From: Patescibacteria group bacterium
GTDB taxonomy: Bacteria > Patescibacteriota > Minisyncoccia > Moranbacterales > DUUL01
Direction of reading: 5' to 3'
Assembly (NCBI GenBank): GCA_015493225.1
Contig: WGDO01000035.1
Coordinates: 1 to 51,933, forward strand
DNA: 51,933 nt
Every line of letters begins with the position of its first letter. Position 1 is the stretch's first letter. The notes beneath the pieces were generated by a model, which was given only the letters and a program-made list of their open reading frames with translations, made no database searches and was not told where the DNA came from. Positions 40,571 to 49,262 of this stretch are shown piece by piece. The position numbers were made by a program, and so were the translations under genes.

Positions 40571-41971
40571 TCAAATGGGATAATTTCCCGTAAAACACGC
40601 ATCACAGAAATTAAGTGCTTGTGTTTCTGGTGGATTACAAGCTTTTTTTAAAGACTCCAAAGAGATAAAACCAATTGATGTTGCCCCTAACTGAGCAATA
40701 GCTTTCTCTTCAACCTCTTTTACCGTTGTACAGCCATAGGCAAAAAGTTCCTCGTATGTCGGTGTGTCAATACCAACACGACAAGGATGCCAAATGGGCG
40801 GGCAAGCAATAAGAATATGAACCTCCTTAGCACCAGCTTGAAACAACCGAGGGATATTAACGGCCAAAGTATTACTACGAACTAAGCTATCATCAACCAC
40901 GGCAATACGTTTTCCCCTAATGATATTACTATCTATGGGTAATTTCATCTGAGCTTTCAAACGACGACCGGCAGTAGTTTTTTTCATAAAACTCCTGCCC
41001 TGCTCGTAGTGGTTTCTAATAATTCCTAGCATGTAAGGAATTGTCATTTCCTGAGCATAGCCAATGGCGGCGGATATTCCAGAATCAGGCATCGGACAAA
41101 TCATATCAACATCCAGGGGATGTTCCTGGGCTAGAAGCTTACCAATGGCCATTCTCGTCAAAGAAACACTCCGCCCAAAAGTTATACTATCTGGACGGGA
41201 AAAGTAAACGAGCTCAAAAATACATGGTGTTGCTTGTACATTCTTTGTTTTGGTCTTAAAGCTTCTCAACCCTTTCTTGTCAATTGTTACAACTTCACCC
41301 GGCTCAACCTCCCGTAGATACTTAAACAAATTATCCTGCAAAGCCGATGTTTCTGAAGCCAGCATAAAAGACTTCTTTTTTTTGCCAATCACCAATGGCC
41401 AGAAGCCACTGGCACCTCGAGTGCCAAGAAGCTTATTTTTAGTAATTAGAATAAAAGAAAATCCACCCTCCAGCTTCTGGCAAACCCTCTGAATTCTTTT
41501 TACCAAAGAGCCTTTTTCCATGGCCAACATTCTCAACCCCACTTCACTATCAATATCTGACTGAAATTTTTGACCGGTAGCCAAAATTTTCTGTCGATAT
41601 TTATCAGCATTGGTAATAGTCCCGTTGTGGACTAGAGCTACACCACCAATACCCTTTAAGTGCATTTTAAAGGGTTGAGCTTGTTGAATTTGTTCTTGCA
41701 GGGTGCCGTCTCTGACCCCAGCTGTAGGATAACGTACCTGTCCAAGACCAAGACAACCATTCTCCAATGATTTTAATCTGCCCTTAGTCCAAGCTTCTCC
41801 AATCAAGCCATTTGTTTTGTAAATGTCTATTAGGCCATCTACAATTACCGCCAAACCACAACTGTCCTGACCTCGATGCTGTAAAGCATGCAAACCCATT
41901 ACCAACATTGTAACAATATTTTGCTCACACTGCGTCTTTCCCTTAATATATACTCCGGCTATTCCACACAT
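40571..41971 (-). CDS. purF: Amidophosphoribosyltransferase
   Basis: 466 residues from the ATG at 41971. The start is set by the family: the nucleophilic cysteine must be residue 2 (MCGIAGVY), and GAGGAGA lies a few bases upstream as ribosome binding site; the in-frame ATG five codons earlier would block the nucleophile. N-terminal glutaminase domain (1-230), C-terminal phosphoribosyltransferase with the PRPP loop RIAVVDDSLVRSNT (about 340-353). Converts PRPP and glutamine to phosphoribosylamine, the first step of purine synthesis. No other pur gene is nearby. A clear Shine-Dalgarno sets it apart from most neighbours. Confidence 0.95.
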   Translation of the reverse strand: MCGIAGVYIKGKTQCEQNIVTMLVMGLHALQHRGQDSCGLAVIVDGLIDIYKTNGLIGEAWTKGRLKSLENGCLGLGQVRYPTAGVRDGTLQEQIQQAQPFKMHLKGIGGVALVHNGTITNADKYRQKILATGQKFQSDIDSEVGLRMLAMEKGSLVKRIQRVCQKLEGGFSFILITKNKLLGTRGASGFWPLVIGKKKKSFMLASETSALQDNLFKYLREVEPGEVVTIDKKGLRSFKTKTKNVQATPCIFELVYFSRPDSITFGRSVSLTRMAIGKLLAQEHPLDVDMICPMPDSGISAAIGYAQEMTIPYMLGIIRNHYEQGRSFMKKTTAGRRLKAQMKLPIDSNIIRGKRIAVVDDSLVRSNTLAVNIPRLFQAGAKEVHILIACPPIWHPCRVGIDTPTYEELFAYGCTTVKEVEEKAIAQLGATSIGFISLESLKKACNPPETQALNFCDACFTGNYPI

Positions 41972-42154
41972 AATATTTCTCCTCAAATAATTTATTTGAA
42001 AAACCCCTAATGAATTTATTATTTAATAAATATAAAGTGCTCCCACCTAATTAAAATGGTAGAACTATTTTATCAGCTTGTCAATTAAAAATACCCCTCA
42101 AAAAACATTTTTTCCAATTAACCGCCTATGCTCTATCCTCTTTTTCTATATTTG

Positions 42155-42163
42155 TGATATAAT
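42155..42163 (+). promoter_or_regulatory. Extended -10 promoter
   Basis: TGATATAAT, an extended -10, 27 bp before the ATG of the large membrane protein gene at 42190. No clear -35. Confidence 0.6.
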
Positions 42164-42189
42164 AAAGTTGATTAATAATCCAAATCAAT

Positions 42190-44142
42190 ATGTTTAGTCA
42201 ACTTTTGTTATTTTATATTTCCTTATTTTTAGTTTTTGTTTTACCCGGGTATTTTCTTTTGCGGGTTATTTTAGGAGAAAAATATTTTAATCTTTTGTCT
42301 TTGGAAAAATTTCTTTTGACTTTTGTTTTGAGTTTAGCTAGTACTGACTTTTTAATGATTCTCTTAAATTACTTTCACATTGCTCTCACTCGTCAAAATC
42401 TTTTTCTAACTTTAATTTTATGGAGTATTAGTTGGTTTATTTTATGGTATTTTCAAAATAAAAAAATAACTATCAAACAAAAAACAACTAAAAACATTTT
42501 TTCTAATCGTCAAACTTTAAACTTTATTCTTTTATTTGCTCTGGCGATCTTTTTGCGAGCAATCTATATTGGCGACGGTATTGTTCCAAAAAGTACCGAT
42601 CTGGGACATCATATGTATTGGGCAAATTATATTGTTACTAATCACACTCTGCCTGTTTATGATGAAAAATTTATTATTGGTGAACATCTCCCCTTTGCTG
42701 CCATTAGTGTTCTTAGTAAAATTTTTGTGGTCAGTTCCATGCCCACCATCACTCTTTTTCTTTTTAACATAATGACTTTGTTGGCAGTTTTTTTATTAAT
42801 TTATTCTTTAGCAAAAAATATTTTACCTTTATTTAATTTCTTAGCCAAAAAAACCTTTCCTTATGATATTGCTTTATGGGGACTTTTGACAATTGGCATT
42901 TTTTATCCTCTAACTGCTCCCCAGGCTAAATTTGTTTCCGGAGGAGTTATTGGAAATGTTATTGGAAATTTACTTATTGTTGTTGTCATTTATAGTTTTC
43001 TAAAAACCATTCAAAGTAAGTCTCGCCAAATGGCCACCATTTTTTTTATAACTCTTTTTACCATAATTTACACCCACCACCTTTCTACTTTAATTTTAGC
43101 CTACAGTTTAATCTCTATTTTACTAGGATTTATTCTCCTCACTTTATTTTTTGTTAGATTTAACTTGAAAAAATTCTTTGTTTATTTTTGGCAATATCTA
43201 AAATTATTCATAAACTGGCAAACAGCATTAATTATTGTCGTGGGTATTATTTCTCTGTTTATTTTAAGAACCCCCTCTTACTTAAACCCAAAAGCTATTG
43301 ACACCGCCGTTGGTACACCAACCAAAGTAACCCGAGTGGGAATTTCTTTGCCTGGAATTATTGACCGTATTGGTGCCTGGCGAGTTTTAATGGCTGGTAT
43401 TTTTTCTGGATTTATTTTATTATTCCTGGGAAAATTTATTATCAAAAAACAATCCTTGAAAAAAATAATTTCTCTGGCTGTTTCTCTGGCAATTTTAATT
43501 GCCTGGGCCAAAATTATTTTTCTAATGAGTTGGAAACCGGCTTGGCTGAAAATTGATATTCCCTCTGGTAGAATTATCACCTATCTTACCTATCCTCTGG
43601 CAATTATGTCTGCCTTTGGAATTGGGATATTTTTTTCTGCTTTGAAAAATAAAGTTAATAAAAATTTTCTAGCCTTTCTATTTGTTTTTTTTCTGGGTAT
43701 TGGATTTATTTCTGGATTAGCCCAAGATATTGCTGAAAATATTCGTTCTTCTAAAGATATTTCCAAGGAAGTGATGCAAACTTATTTAGGCTCAAATTAT
43801 TTAGCCCAGAATAGTCAATCTTCCGAACAGATTTTAAAAGACCATATTCATTTATCTGGAGATACTTGGATGAAAACATTTTTTATGCGTGGCTATAAAT
43901 ATCCACTCTCTCGAACCTATAGTCGTCGCTATGAGGATAAATACAATAAACATGAAACTTGTACTCGTGATATGATTGCCAAACCAAATTCGGAAATAGG
44001 CAAAAAATGTTTTCAAGAAACCGGCGTCAAATACATTTTCCTCAAGCCCAGTTACGATGATGACTTATTTCTCCGCTCTGACAATTTTCAAGAGATTTAC
44101 CGTTCTGATTCGGTTGTGATATTCCAGCTAACTACCCTTTAA
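42190..44142 (+). CDS. Large membrane protein, probable GT-C type glycosyltransferase
   Basis: 650 residues with about 12 hydrophobic helices (first at 2-26) and a soluble C-terminal domain (about 525-650). An extracytoplasmic loop after the third or fourth helix carries PKSTDLGHHMYWANYI (about 134-149), with an acidic residue and two histidines where GT-C enzymes have their catalytic Asp. The C-terminus has LSRTYSRRYEDKY and ends in VKYIFLKPSYDDD... It may transfer sugars from polyprenyl phosphates, as the enzyme at 3331. No exact family recognised. Copy B of the 54-bp palindrome follows the stop by 13 bp. Confidence 0.65.
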   Translation: MFSQLLLFYISLFLVFVLPGYFLLRVILGEKYFNLLSLEKFLLTFVLSLASTDFLMILLNYFHIALTRQNLFLTLILWSISWFILWYFQNKKITIKQKTTKNIFSNRQTLNFILLFALAIFLRAIYIGDGIVPKSTDLGHHMYWANYIVTNHTLPVYDEKFIIGEHLPFAAISVLSKIFVVSSMPTITLFLFNIMTLLAVFLLIYSLAKNILPLFNFLAKKTFPYDIALWGLLTIGIFYPLTAPQAKFVSGGVIGNVIGNLLIVVVIYSFLKTIQSKSRQMATIFFITLFTIIYTHHLSTLILAYSLISILLGFILLTLFFVRFNLKKFFVYFWQYLKLFINWQTALIIVVGIISLFILRTPSYLNPKAIDTAVGTPTKVTRVGISLPGIIDRIGAWRVLMAGIFSGFILLFLGKFIIKKQSLKKIISLAVSLAILIAWAKIIFLMSWKPAWLKIDIPSGRIITYLTYPLAIMSAFGIGIFFSALKNKVNKNFLAFLFVFFLGIGFISGLAQDIAENIRSSKDISKEVMQTYLGSNYLAQNSQSSEQILKDHIHLSGDTWMKTFFMRGYKYPLSRTYSRRYEDKYNKHETCTRDMIAKPNSEIGKKCFQETGVKYIFLKPSYDDDLFLRSDNFQEIYRSDSVVIFQLTTL

Positions 44143-44155
44143 GTAAGGCGGTCCA

Positions 44156-44209
44156 CCCCCTGTGTAAAGGGGGTCAAAATTTGAGGAACGAAAATTTTGG
44201 GGGGTTTTT
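44156..44209 (+). repeat. Dispersed 54-bp palindromic element, copy B
   Basis: CCCCC-TGTGTAAA-GGGGG, then a hairpin with arms CAAAATTT / AAATTTTG around GAGGAACGA, then GGGGTTTTT. Located just after a stop codon. The rest of 44143-44373 is AT-rich repeats. Confidence 0.85.
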
Positions 44210-44373
44210 AAGAATTTTCAATTTAAAATTTTAAGTTTTAAATCTTAAATGAATTTTTAATTTTAAATTATGAATTATTAATAGCGAACGCAGTGAACTA
44301 TTCGTATATTTGTAGCCGATTTGTACTTTCGTAGGGACCGCAAACCATAAATTATAATATCTAGACCAATTCT

Positions 44374-44850
44374 ATGTCAATAAAAACCAATCTCCCAACA
44401 ATCTTACTAACCCTCCTTCTAATCCTCACTGTGGGTATCCTTTTTTGGTTCGGGGAAAATAAAATTAAAGACGCAGAAAATATTAATTCAACAGTTATCT
44501 CTTGGGAGAATTTATCAAATAGCTACCCTCTGTGTAAAGGGGGTCAAAATTCGAGGAACGAGAATTTTGGGGGGTTTTTATGCGACAACATTTCTAACTT
44601 AAATCTCACCATTCAAAATATCACTCCCAAGAAAAACACCTATACTGTCAACTGGCTAATCAATAAAGAAAAAATTGATTCGCAAACTGTAACTATTATT
44701 AGTCAAGACAAAAAAATAATTTCCCCAACAAAAAAAGTTCTCACTAAATTAATGGAACTTTCTAAAAATAAACAAGGGATTTTATATCAAGTGAAAGTTT
44801 CCCGTCCTAGAGCTGACAAAACAGAAACTCTTGGTAAGTGGTTAAAATAA
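44374..44850 (+). CDS. Signal-anchored protein with an in-frame repeat insertion
   Basis: 158 residues. One N-terminal membrane helix (about 9-26, ILLTLLLILTVGILFWFG), then an extracytoplasmic domain with alternating strands (TYTVNWLINKEKIDSQTVTII). Residues about 51-69 (YPLCKGGQNSRNENFGGFL) are encoded by a 54-bp copy of the dispersed palindrome; 54 is a multiple of three, so the frame is kept. The remaining protein has no recognised family. It lies after the GT-C-like gene and before a strong terminator. Confidence 0.65.
   Translation: MSIKTNLPTILLTLLLILTVGILFWFGENKIKDAENINSTVISWENLSNSYPLCKGGQNSRNENFGGFLCDNISNLNLTIQNITPKKNTYTVNWLINKEKIDSQTVTIISQDKKIISPTKKVLTKLMELSKNKQGILYQVKVSRPRADKTETLGKWLK
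44526..44579 (+). repeat. Dispersed 54-bp palindromic element, copy C (inside a gene)
   Basis: Differs from copy D only at the first few bases (CCCTC for CCCCC). Translates without stop within the host gene. Confidence 0.9.
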
Positions 44851-44874
44851 TTTTCAAATCATCAAATACACAAA

Positions 44875-44918
44875 AGGCCCACTGCATTCATCCTAAGGAT
44901 GATTTCTACAGTGGGCCT
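44875..44918 (+). terminator. Intrinsic terminator
   Basis: 10-bp stem AGGCCCACTG / CAGTGGGCCT with an inner CATCC/GGATG hairpin, between convergent genes. Confidence 0.82.
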
Positions 44919-44943
44919 AAAAATAATCAAGGACGACATCGCA

Positions 44944-45264
44944 CTAGTTAAAAAATTTATGCCCTAACCACATCACCCATGTCAACAACATGAGTGCCCC
45001 TTGAGTCCGAAGTGAGTCATCTAAAAGCTTTTGCCTGTTAAGGCAAATTTCTTTTTCGGAATACTCATTTATTTCGAAACAAACGAGTATTTGAGCAAAG
45101 AAATTTATTAAGATGACATTAACAACGATACACCCTGCTGGTACGATAATACCCCAGACTAACCAATTATACCCAAGATGATAATAATGCCTCATTATCA
45201 CTGGCAATCCGAAGATCAACCAGCACAACACTGTTATTTGTAATATTCCAATTACATTTACCAT
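44944..45264 (-). CDS. Small membrane protein of a three-gene operon
   Basis: 106 residues. Three hydrophobic segments (about 1-20, 30-53 and 89-105) and a polar loop with CFEINEYSEKEICLNRQ. AAAGGGG lies a few bases before the ATG as ribosome binding site. No recognised family. It is the last of three minus-strand genes (46081 to 44944) with gaps of 14 and 20 bp. Confidence 0.65.
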   Translation of the reverse strand: MVNVIGILQITVLCWLIFGLPVIMRHYYHLGYNWLVWGIIVPAGCIVVNVILINFFAQILVCFEINEYSEKEICLNRQKLLDDSLRTQGALMLLTWVMWLGHKFFN

Positions 45265-45284
45265 AGCAACCCCTTTCTCTATGA

Positions 45285-45647
45285 TTAAAAAAGAAGATTA
45301 TTGACAGCCATTAAATCGTCCCCATTCCCACGAGGACGACCCTGAGGAGTGTCAAACTCCATGCCAATCATTGCCGATGATGGGGCAACAACAAACACTT
45401 GCCCACAATCTGGACAAATATGTAACCCCACAATCTTATCAACATAACCCAAAGAATCATATTTGCCATCTGGGCCAGGGCAAGTAATATCACAGGGCAT
45501 TGTATAACCAACAACCTCATGCTTACAAGCGCTAGTCAAGTTAGTCAACCGAACTTCACCAAAAATGCATTCTAGATATTCCAGATTTTGTCTAATAACA
45601 AAATCTGTAGCAATCATTATTGGTCTGTCTATAATTCTACTTTTCAT
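45285..45647 (-). CDS. Hypothetical protein with zinc-type cysteines
   Basis: 120 residues. Cysteines at ACKHE, MPCDITCPG and HICPDCGQ suggest a bound metal. It is soluble and starts MKSRIIDRPIMIATDFVIRQ. A GAGAGGGG stretch precedes the start. No family recognised. Middle gene of the three-gene set. Confidence 0.65.
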   Translation of the reverse strand: MKSRIIDRPIMIATDFVIRQNLEYLECIFGEVRLTNLTSACKHEVVGYTMPCDITCPGPDGKYDSLGYVDKIVGLHICPDCGQVFVVAPSSAMIGMEFDTPQGRPRGNGDDLMAVNNLLF

Positions 45648-45661
45648 ACTGTTCCCCTCTC

Positions 45662-46081
45662 TCAGATTTTTTTTGGTAGATTATATTCACTTTGAACGTC
45701 AATAATCTTCTGCTGTGGAATGCGTTTTGTTATAAAACTACCAATATCTAAAAAAGAATTAAAATAGTTCTTTCCTTTATTGGTTATAACAAATCCATTC
45801 TTTCCTCTTGCCAAGAGGTCCTTAATGATTAATTGACTACAAATCGGAAGAATATTATCCTCATCAAAGGTTAATCCATGAATGGGATATCGTTGATAAA
45901 GATCCTTAGTAACAGCCAGAAGCTCACCATCAACGATCCCATCGTCACCATACTGATAAAAAATTGCCAATATGGCAAATTGTACTAGGGATATTTGTGT
46001 ACCAATAAAATCTTGGCCATCAACCTTTATAATATTATTTGGATTAATTGCTACATCTGTCATTATTGATTTTTTCATCAC
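45662..46081 (-). CDS. Hypothetical protein, possibly winged-helix
   Basis: 139 residues. The segment QFAILAIFYQYGDDGIVDGELLAVTKDL (about 33-60) followed by LIIKDLLARGKNGFVITNKGKNYF (about 84-107) reads as helix, helix and wing of a winged-helix domain, but this is only a shape argument. GGGGAG precedes the ATG. It is first in the three-gene set and divergent from the GT4 gene at 46194, so it may be a regulator of the set. Confidence 0.6.
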   Translation of the reverse strand: MMKKSIMTDVAINPNNIIKVDGQDFIGTQISLVQFAILAIFYQYGDDGIVDGELLAVTKDLYQRYPIHGLTFDEDNILPICSQLIIKDLLARGKNGFVITNKGKNYFNSFLDIGSFITKRIPQQKIIDVQSEYNLPKKI

Positions 46082-46193
46082 GCTCTCCCCGTTTATTCTT
46101 CTTGATTATTCTGAACCAAGCGTCTATAATATAGATATGCCTGGATGTTTATTAATGAACTACAACTTTGAATAATATCACTAAAAATCAATT

Positions 46194-47441
46194 ATGTCAA
46201 ACGAAAAAATAACAAAATTGCAGGAGGGAATATTGGATATGGATGGTAGTTTATTGGGAAAAAATAAGGCAAAAGAAAAGGAATTCGCCGGTGAAGGTGT
46301 TATTAAAAAGAAAATTCTTTTTGTGACCCGCCCCATCGCTCCGCCCTGGGACGAAGCTAGTAAAAATTTTGCTTACCACCTAGCTAAGAATTTGGCTACC
46401 TTAAATCAAAACCTGGAAATCCATTTAATGACCAAGGGAAAATTAGTTGGTTTGCCAAAAAATATTATTCAGCACCCCATCTATACTCAGTCTGAAAACG
46501 ATTTTTCTTTTTCTCAAAAAGTCCGTTCTTTGTTTTTTCAACTGCAAAAGAAAAATCATTTTGATATTGTTCATTATTTTTTTACACCATCTAAATTAAA
46601 TGGTTTTTTAATTAAAAACTTTCTTCATCCAAAAAACAGTAAAACCATTCAAACCGTGGCTACTTTGCGCGAAGATATTAATAGCGATGATGATATTCGT
46701 AAAATGATTTTTGCCGATTTGCCAGTGGCTTATTCTAAATACTCCACCCAAAAACTAAAAAAACTTGGGTTCACCAATGCTCAACATATTTATCCGGGCA
46801 TTGATTTGCAACTTTATTCTCCCCAGGAAAAACACCCTGACTTATTGGCAGAAACCGGAATTGAAAAAGATGATTTTGTAATAGCCTTCTCTGCGGAGTA
46901 TGTTCGGCTAGGAGGAATTGATAATGTTATTGATGCTTTTTTGGAATTAAAAAAAGAGATTTTTAATTTAAAACTTCTCTTGATTGTACGAGTTAAAAAT
47001 AAAAAAGATGCCAAGAAAAAAGAGCTGGTTAAAAAATTACTAAAAGATAACAATGCTCTGGAAAAAGTTGTTTTTGAAGATGCAATTGATTTTGAAAAAT
47101 GGAACATGGGGAACGTCTATAATTTAACTGATATTTCTCTTTTTACTGTTCATAATATGAATGGTAAATTTGATGTTCCTTTAGTGGTGCCAGAAGCAAT
47201 GGCTTGTCAGAGACCAGTTATCCTGTCTGATATTCCAATTTTACGAGAGTTTGCCAATGACAATAATGCTTTAATTATCCCCCCGAATAATACTTCGGAA
47301 ATTATTGAAGCTGTAAAATATTTGTATAACAATTCTGACGAACGAAAAAAAATTGCCGAAAATGGAATGAAGTTTGTCCAAAGAAAGTTTGACATCGAAA
47401 ACATCGCCCAAAGGTATGAGCAACTATACAACGAACTTTGA
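46194..47441 (+). CDS. Glycosyltransferase family 4
   Basis: 415 residues. After a polar start (1-38), KKILFVTRPIAPPWDEASKNFAYHLAKNL opens a GT-B fold; FSAEYVRLGGIDNVIDAF (about 229-246) and VVPEAMACQRPVILSD (about 328-343) are the donor-binding parts with the E-x7-E position changed to PEAMACQRP. Unlike the other GT4 enzymes here, the usual GR/SR at the donor site is AEYVRLGG, so the donor may differ. Ends with TGA, showing that TGA is a stop in this genome. Confidence 0.75.
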   Translation: MSNEKITKLQEGILDMDGSLLGKNKAKEKEFAGEGVIKKKILFVTRPIAPPWDEASKNFAYHLAKNLATLNQNLEIHLMTKGKLVGLPKNIIQHPIYTQSENDFSFSQKVRSLFFQLQKKNHFDIVHYFFTPSKLNGFLIKNFLHPKNSKTIQTVATLREDINSDDDIRKMIFADLPVAYSKYSTQKLKKLGFTNAQHIYPGIDLQLYSPQEKHPDLLAETGIEKDDFVIAFSAEYVRLGGIDNVIDAFLELKKEIFNLKLLLIVRVKNKKDAKKKELVKKLLKDNNALEKVVFEDAIDFEKWNMGNVYNLTDISLFTVHNMNGKFDVPLVVPEAMACQRPVILSDIPILREFANDNNALIIPPNNTSEIIEAVKYLYNNSDERKKIAENGMKFVQRKFDIENIAQRYEQLYNEL

Positions 47442-47465
47442 CTTTAATTCTCTATCCTCTATAAT
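47438..47465 (+). promoter_or_regulatory. Promoter of rtcB
   Basis: TTGACT (47438-47443), 16-bp spacer, TATAAT (47460-47465). It overlaps the end of the GT4 gene and lies about 67 bp before the rtcB start. Confidence 0.7.
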
Positions 47466-47500
47466 AGACAACAGAAAGTAAGAAATAAACCTAATCAAAT

Positions 47501-47540
47501 TATTAACACTTATGTCAAATTATTAACACTTATGTCAAAT
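47501..47540 (+). repeat. Tandem duplication of the rtcB start region
   Basis: TATTAACACTTATGTCAAAT occurs twice in a row. The upstream ATG (47512) encodes only MSNY before a stop; the downstream ATG (47532) is the real start, MSNYKIKE. Confidence 0.92.
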
Positions 47541-49028
47541 TATAAAATAAAAGAAATAAATAAACACAAACAACGGATTGAGCCGACGGGGAAACAGAAA
47601 GTACCGATTGATTTTCATATTTCGGAGGAATTAATGCCCGATGAAGAAACAATTGAAAAACTTATTAAAGTGGCTTCTAATGAACATGTTTTTCATCACA
47701 CCAATGCCCTTAGTGATATTCATCGAAAACCGGGACGAAAAAATCCATCAGGGACTGTTGTGGCTACCAAGAAGTTTTTCCTACCACAACTTTTGGACAC
47801 TGCTCCAAATTGCGGAATGCGTTTGATGACTACACCCTTTAATGAAGACAATTTACCAACCGAAAAAATAGATGAATTATTCAAAGAACTAGTTGGGGTC
47901 ATTCCCACCAAAACCTATATCGGCTCTCCTGTTTCTCATCGAGCTGTATTGGATATTTGTAAATATGGGAACAAGGCCCTAACTAAATATTTAAAAATGG
48001 ACGAAGGGATGAATGAAAACTTTTTGATGGGTGGAAATATGTTTGATGGTGAAAAAATAACTGACAAAGACTTATTCACTGCCCTACCCCGAATGTTTTT
48101 TCGCTTTGCTCAAATTCGTTTAGGGGTTTTGGGTGCCGCCGGAAATCACTTCCTAGATTTAATGAAAGTTGGTGATATTCTAGAAGATGACATTGCTGAA
48201 AAAATGAACCTACACAAGGGACAATATATTTTTCTTTTGCACACTGGCTCCGGGCTTTTTGGACAATATGCCAGCTATTTTTATACCCCAAAACAAAAAG
48301 AACATCTTAGTCAAAAAGCTATTTTTGAAACGTCTCGATTTACATTTCTAAATAGTAAGATTGATTGGCATAAACAACTGGAAAATGATTTGCCGGAATG
48401 GTCAAAAAAAGATGATTTTTATCCCATTAATAGCGAATCGGAATTGGGCAAAAATTATTACTTAGCTCATCGAGCTGCCGGTAATCACGGTTTTGCTAAT
48501 CGAACAATGCTTCAATATCATATGGAAAAAACTATTAACAAAGTACTTGGAAAGAAGAAGGCCTTGGAGGTACTTTATGATATGTCCCATGTTTACATGA
48601 CTAAGGAAAATCATTATGGGGAAGATGTTATTGTTAGTCGAAGTAATACCACTCGAGCTTTTGGTCCAGAGCGAATGCAAGGCACCAAGTTTGCCGATAT
48701 TGGCGAACCGCTGTTTATGCCCTCCTCTATGAGTACCGATGCCTACATCGGAGTTGGTACCGACGAGAATCAAGATACTTTCTTCTCCGCCGCCCATGGT
48801 ACTGGCAAGGGGGTCAAGAAAACATCCAAAGTGCCCCATAGTAAGGAGGAATTATTTAAAAAAATGAATGAGCGAGGAGTAAAATTATATAATGCCAAAT
48901 CCAGCAAAATTATTGAACAGGATGCTAGTCATTATAAAGACCCGACTGTGGCGGTGGAAGGAATGGTGGCCAATAAAATTATGAAACCGGTGGCGAAGAT
49001 GAAGCCGGTGGCGGTTTTGATGTACTAA
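47532..49028 (+). CDS. rtcB: RtcB-family RNA ligase
   Basis: 498 residues. Family motifs: DTAPNCGMRLMTT with the manganese-binding Cys94, GAAGNHFLDL (about 200-209), LHTGSGLFGQYAS (about 236-248), AHRAAGNHGFANR (about 315-327) and SAAHGTGKG (about 419-427) with the histidine that is guanylated. Joins 2',3'-cyclic phosphate or 3'-phosphate RNA ends to 5'-OH ends using GTP, for tRNA repair or splicing. Somewhat diverged from E. coli RtcB, but the key residues are present. It has its own promoter; copy D of the palindrome follows the stop by 12 bp. Confidence 0.88.
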   Translation: MSNYKIKEINKHKQRIEPTGKQKVPIDFHISEELMPDEETIEKLIKVASNEHVFHHTNALSDIHRKPGRKNPSGTVVATKKFFLPQLLDTAPNCGMRLMTTPFNEDNLPTEKIDELFKELVGVIPTKTYIGSPVSHRAVLDICKYGNKALTKYLKMDEGMNENFLMGGNMFDGEKITDKDLFTALPRMFFRFAQIRLGVLGAAGNHFLDLMKVGDILEDDIAEKMNLHKGQYIFLLHTGSGLFGQYASYFYTPKQKEHLSQKAIFETSRFTFLNSKIDWHKQLENDLPEWSKKDDFYPINSESELGKNYYLAHRAAGNHGFANRTMLQYHMEKTINKVLGKKKALEVLYDMSHVYMTKENHYGEDVIVSRSNTTRAFGPERMQGTKFADIGEPLFMPSSMSTDAYIGVGTDENQDTFFSAAHGTGKGVKKTSKVPHSKEELFKKMNERGVKLYNAKSSKIIEQDASHYKDPTVAVEGMVANKIMKPVAKMKPVAVLMY

Positions 49029-49040
49029 CTCCTTTAGCCA

Positions 49041-49094
49041 CCCCCTGTGTAAAGGGGGTCAAAATTCGAGGAACGAGAATTTTGGGGGGTTTTT
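49041..49094 (+). repeat. Dispersed 54-bp palindromic element, copy D
   Basis: Same layout as copies B and C, 12 bp after the rtcB stop; hairpins CCCCC/GGGGG and CAAAATTC/GAATTTTG, then GGGGTTTTT. It may act as the rtcB terminator. Confidence 0.88.
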
Positions 49095-49103
49095 AAGAAT
49101 TTT

Positions 49104-49244
49104 AATTTGTAATTTGTAAATTTTAATTCAATTTTTAATGTCTTAATTTTTAATGACTCAAACGACTCATTACGCTCACTAAGTTTTAATGTTTTAATCA
49201 TTAATTCATTTAATTATTGAATTAAAATTTACAAATTACAAATT
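49104..49244. mobile_element. Fold-back (MITE-like) element, copy 3
   Basis: Perfect 28-bp inverted termini (49104-49131 / 49217-49244) identical to those at 24548 and 31548. It starts ten bases after the palindromic element and ends just before cysS. Confidence 0.7.
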
Positions 49245-49262
49245 AATTAAAATTAAGTAACT

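Noticed and set aside
41972-41986. Upstream start codon for PurF (MRRNI before MCGIAG)
   Set aside because: The catalytic cysteine must be residue 2, and the extra codons are the ribosome binding site of the true start.
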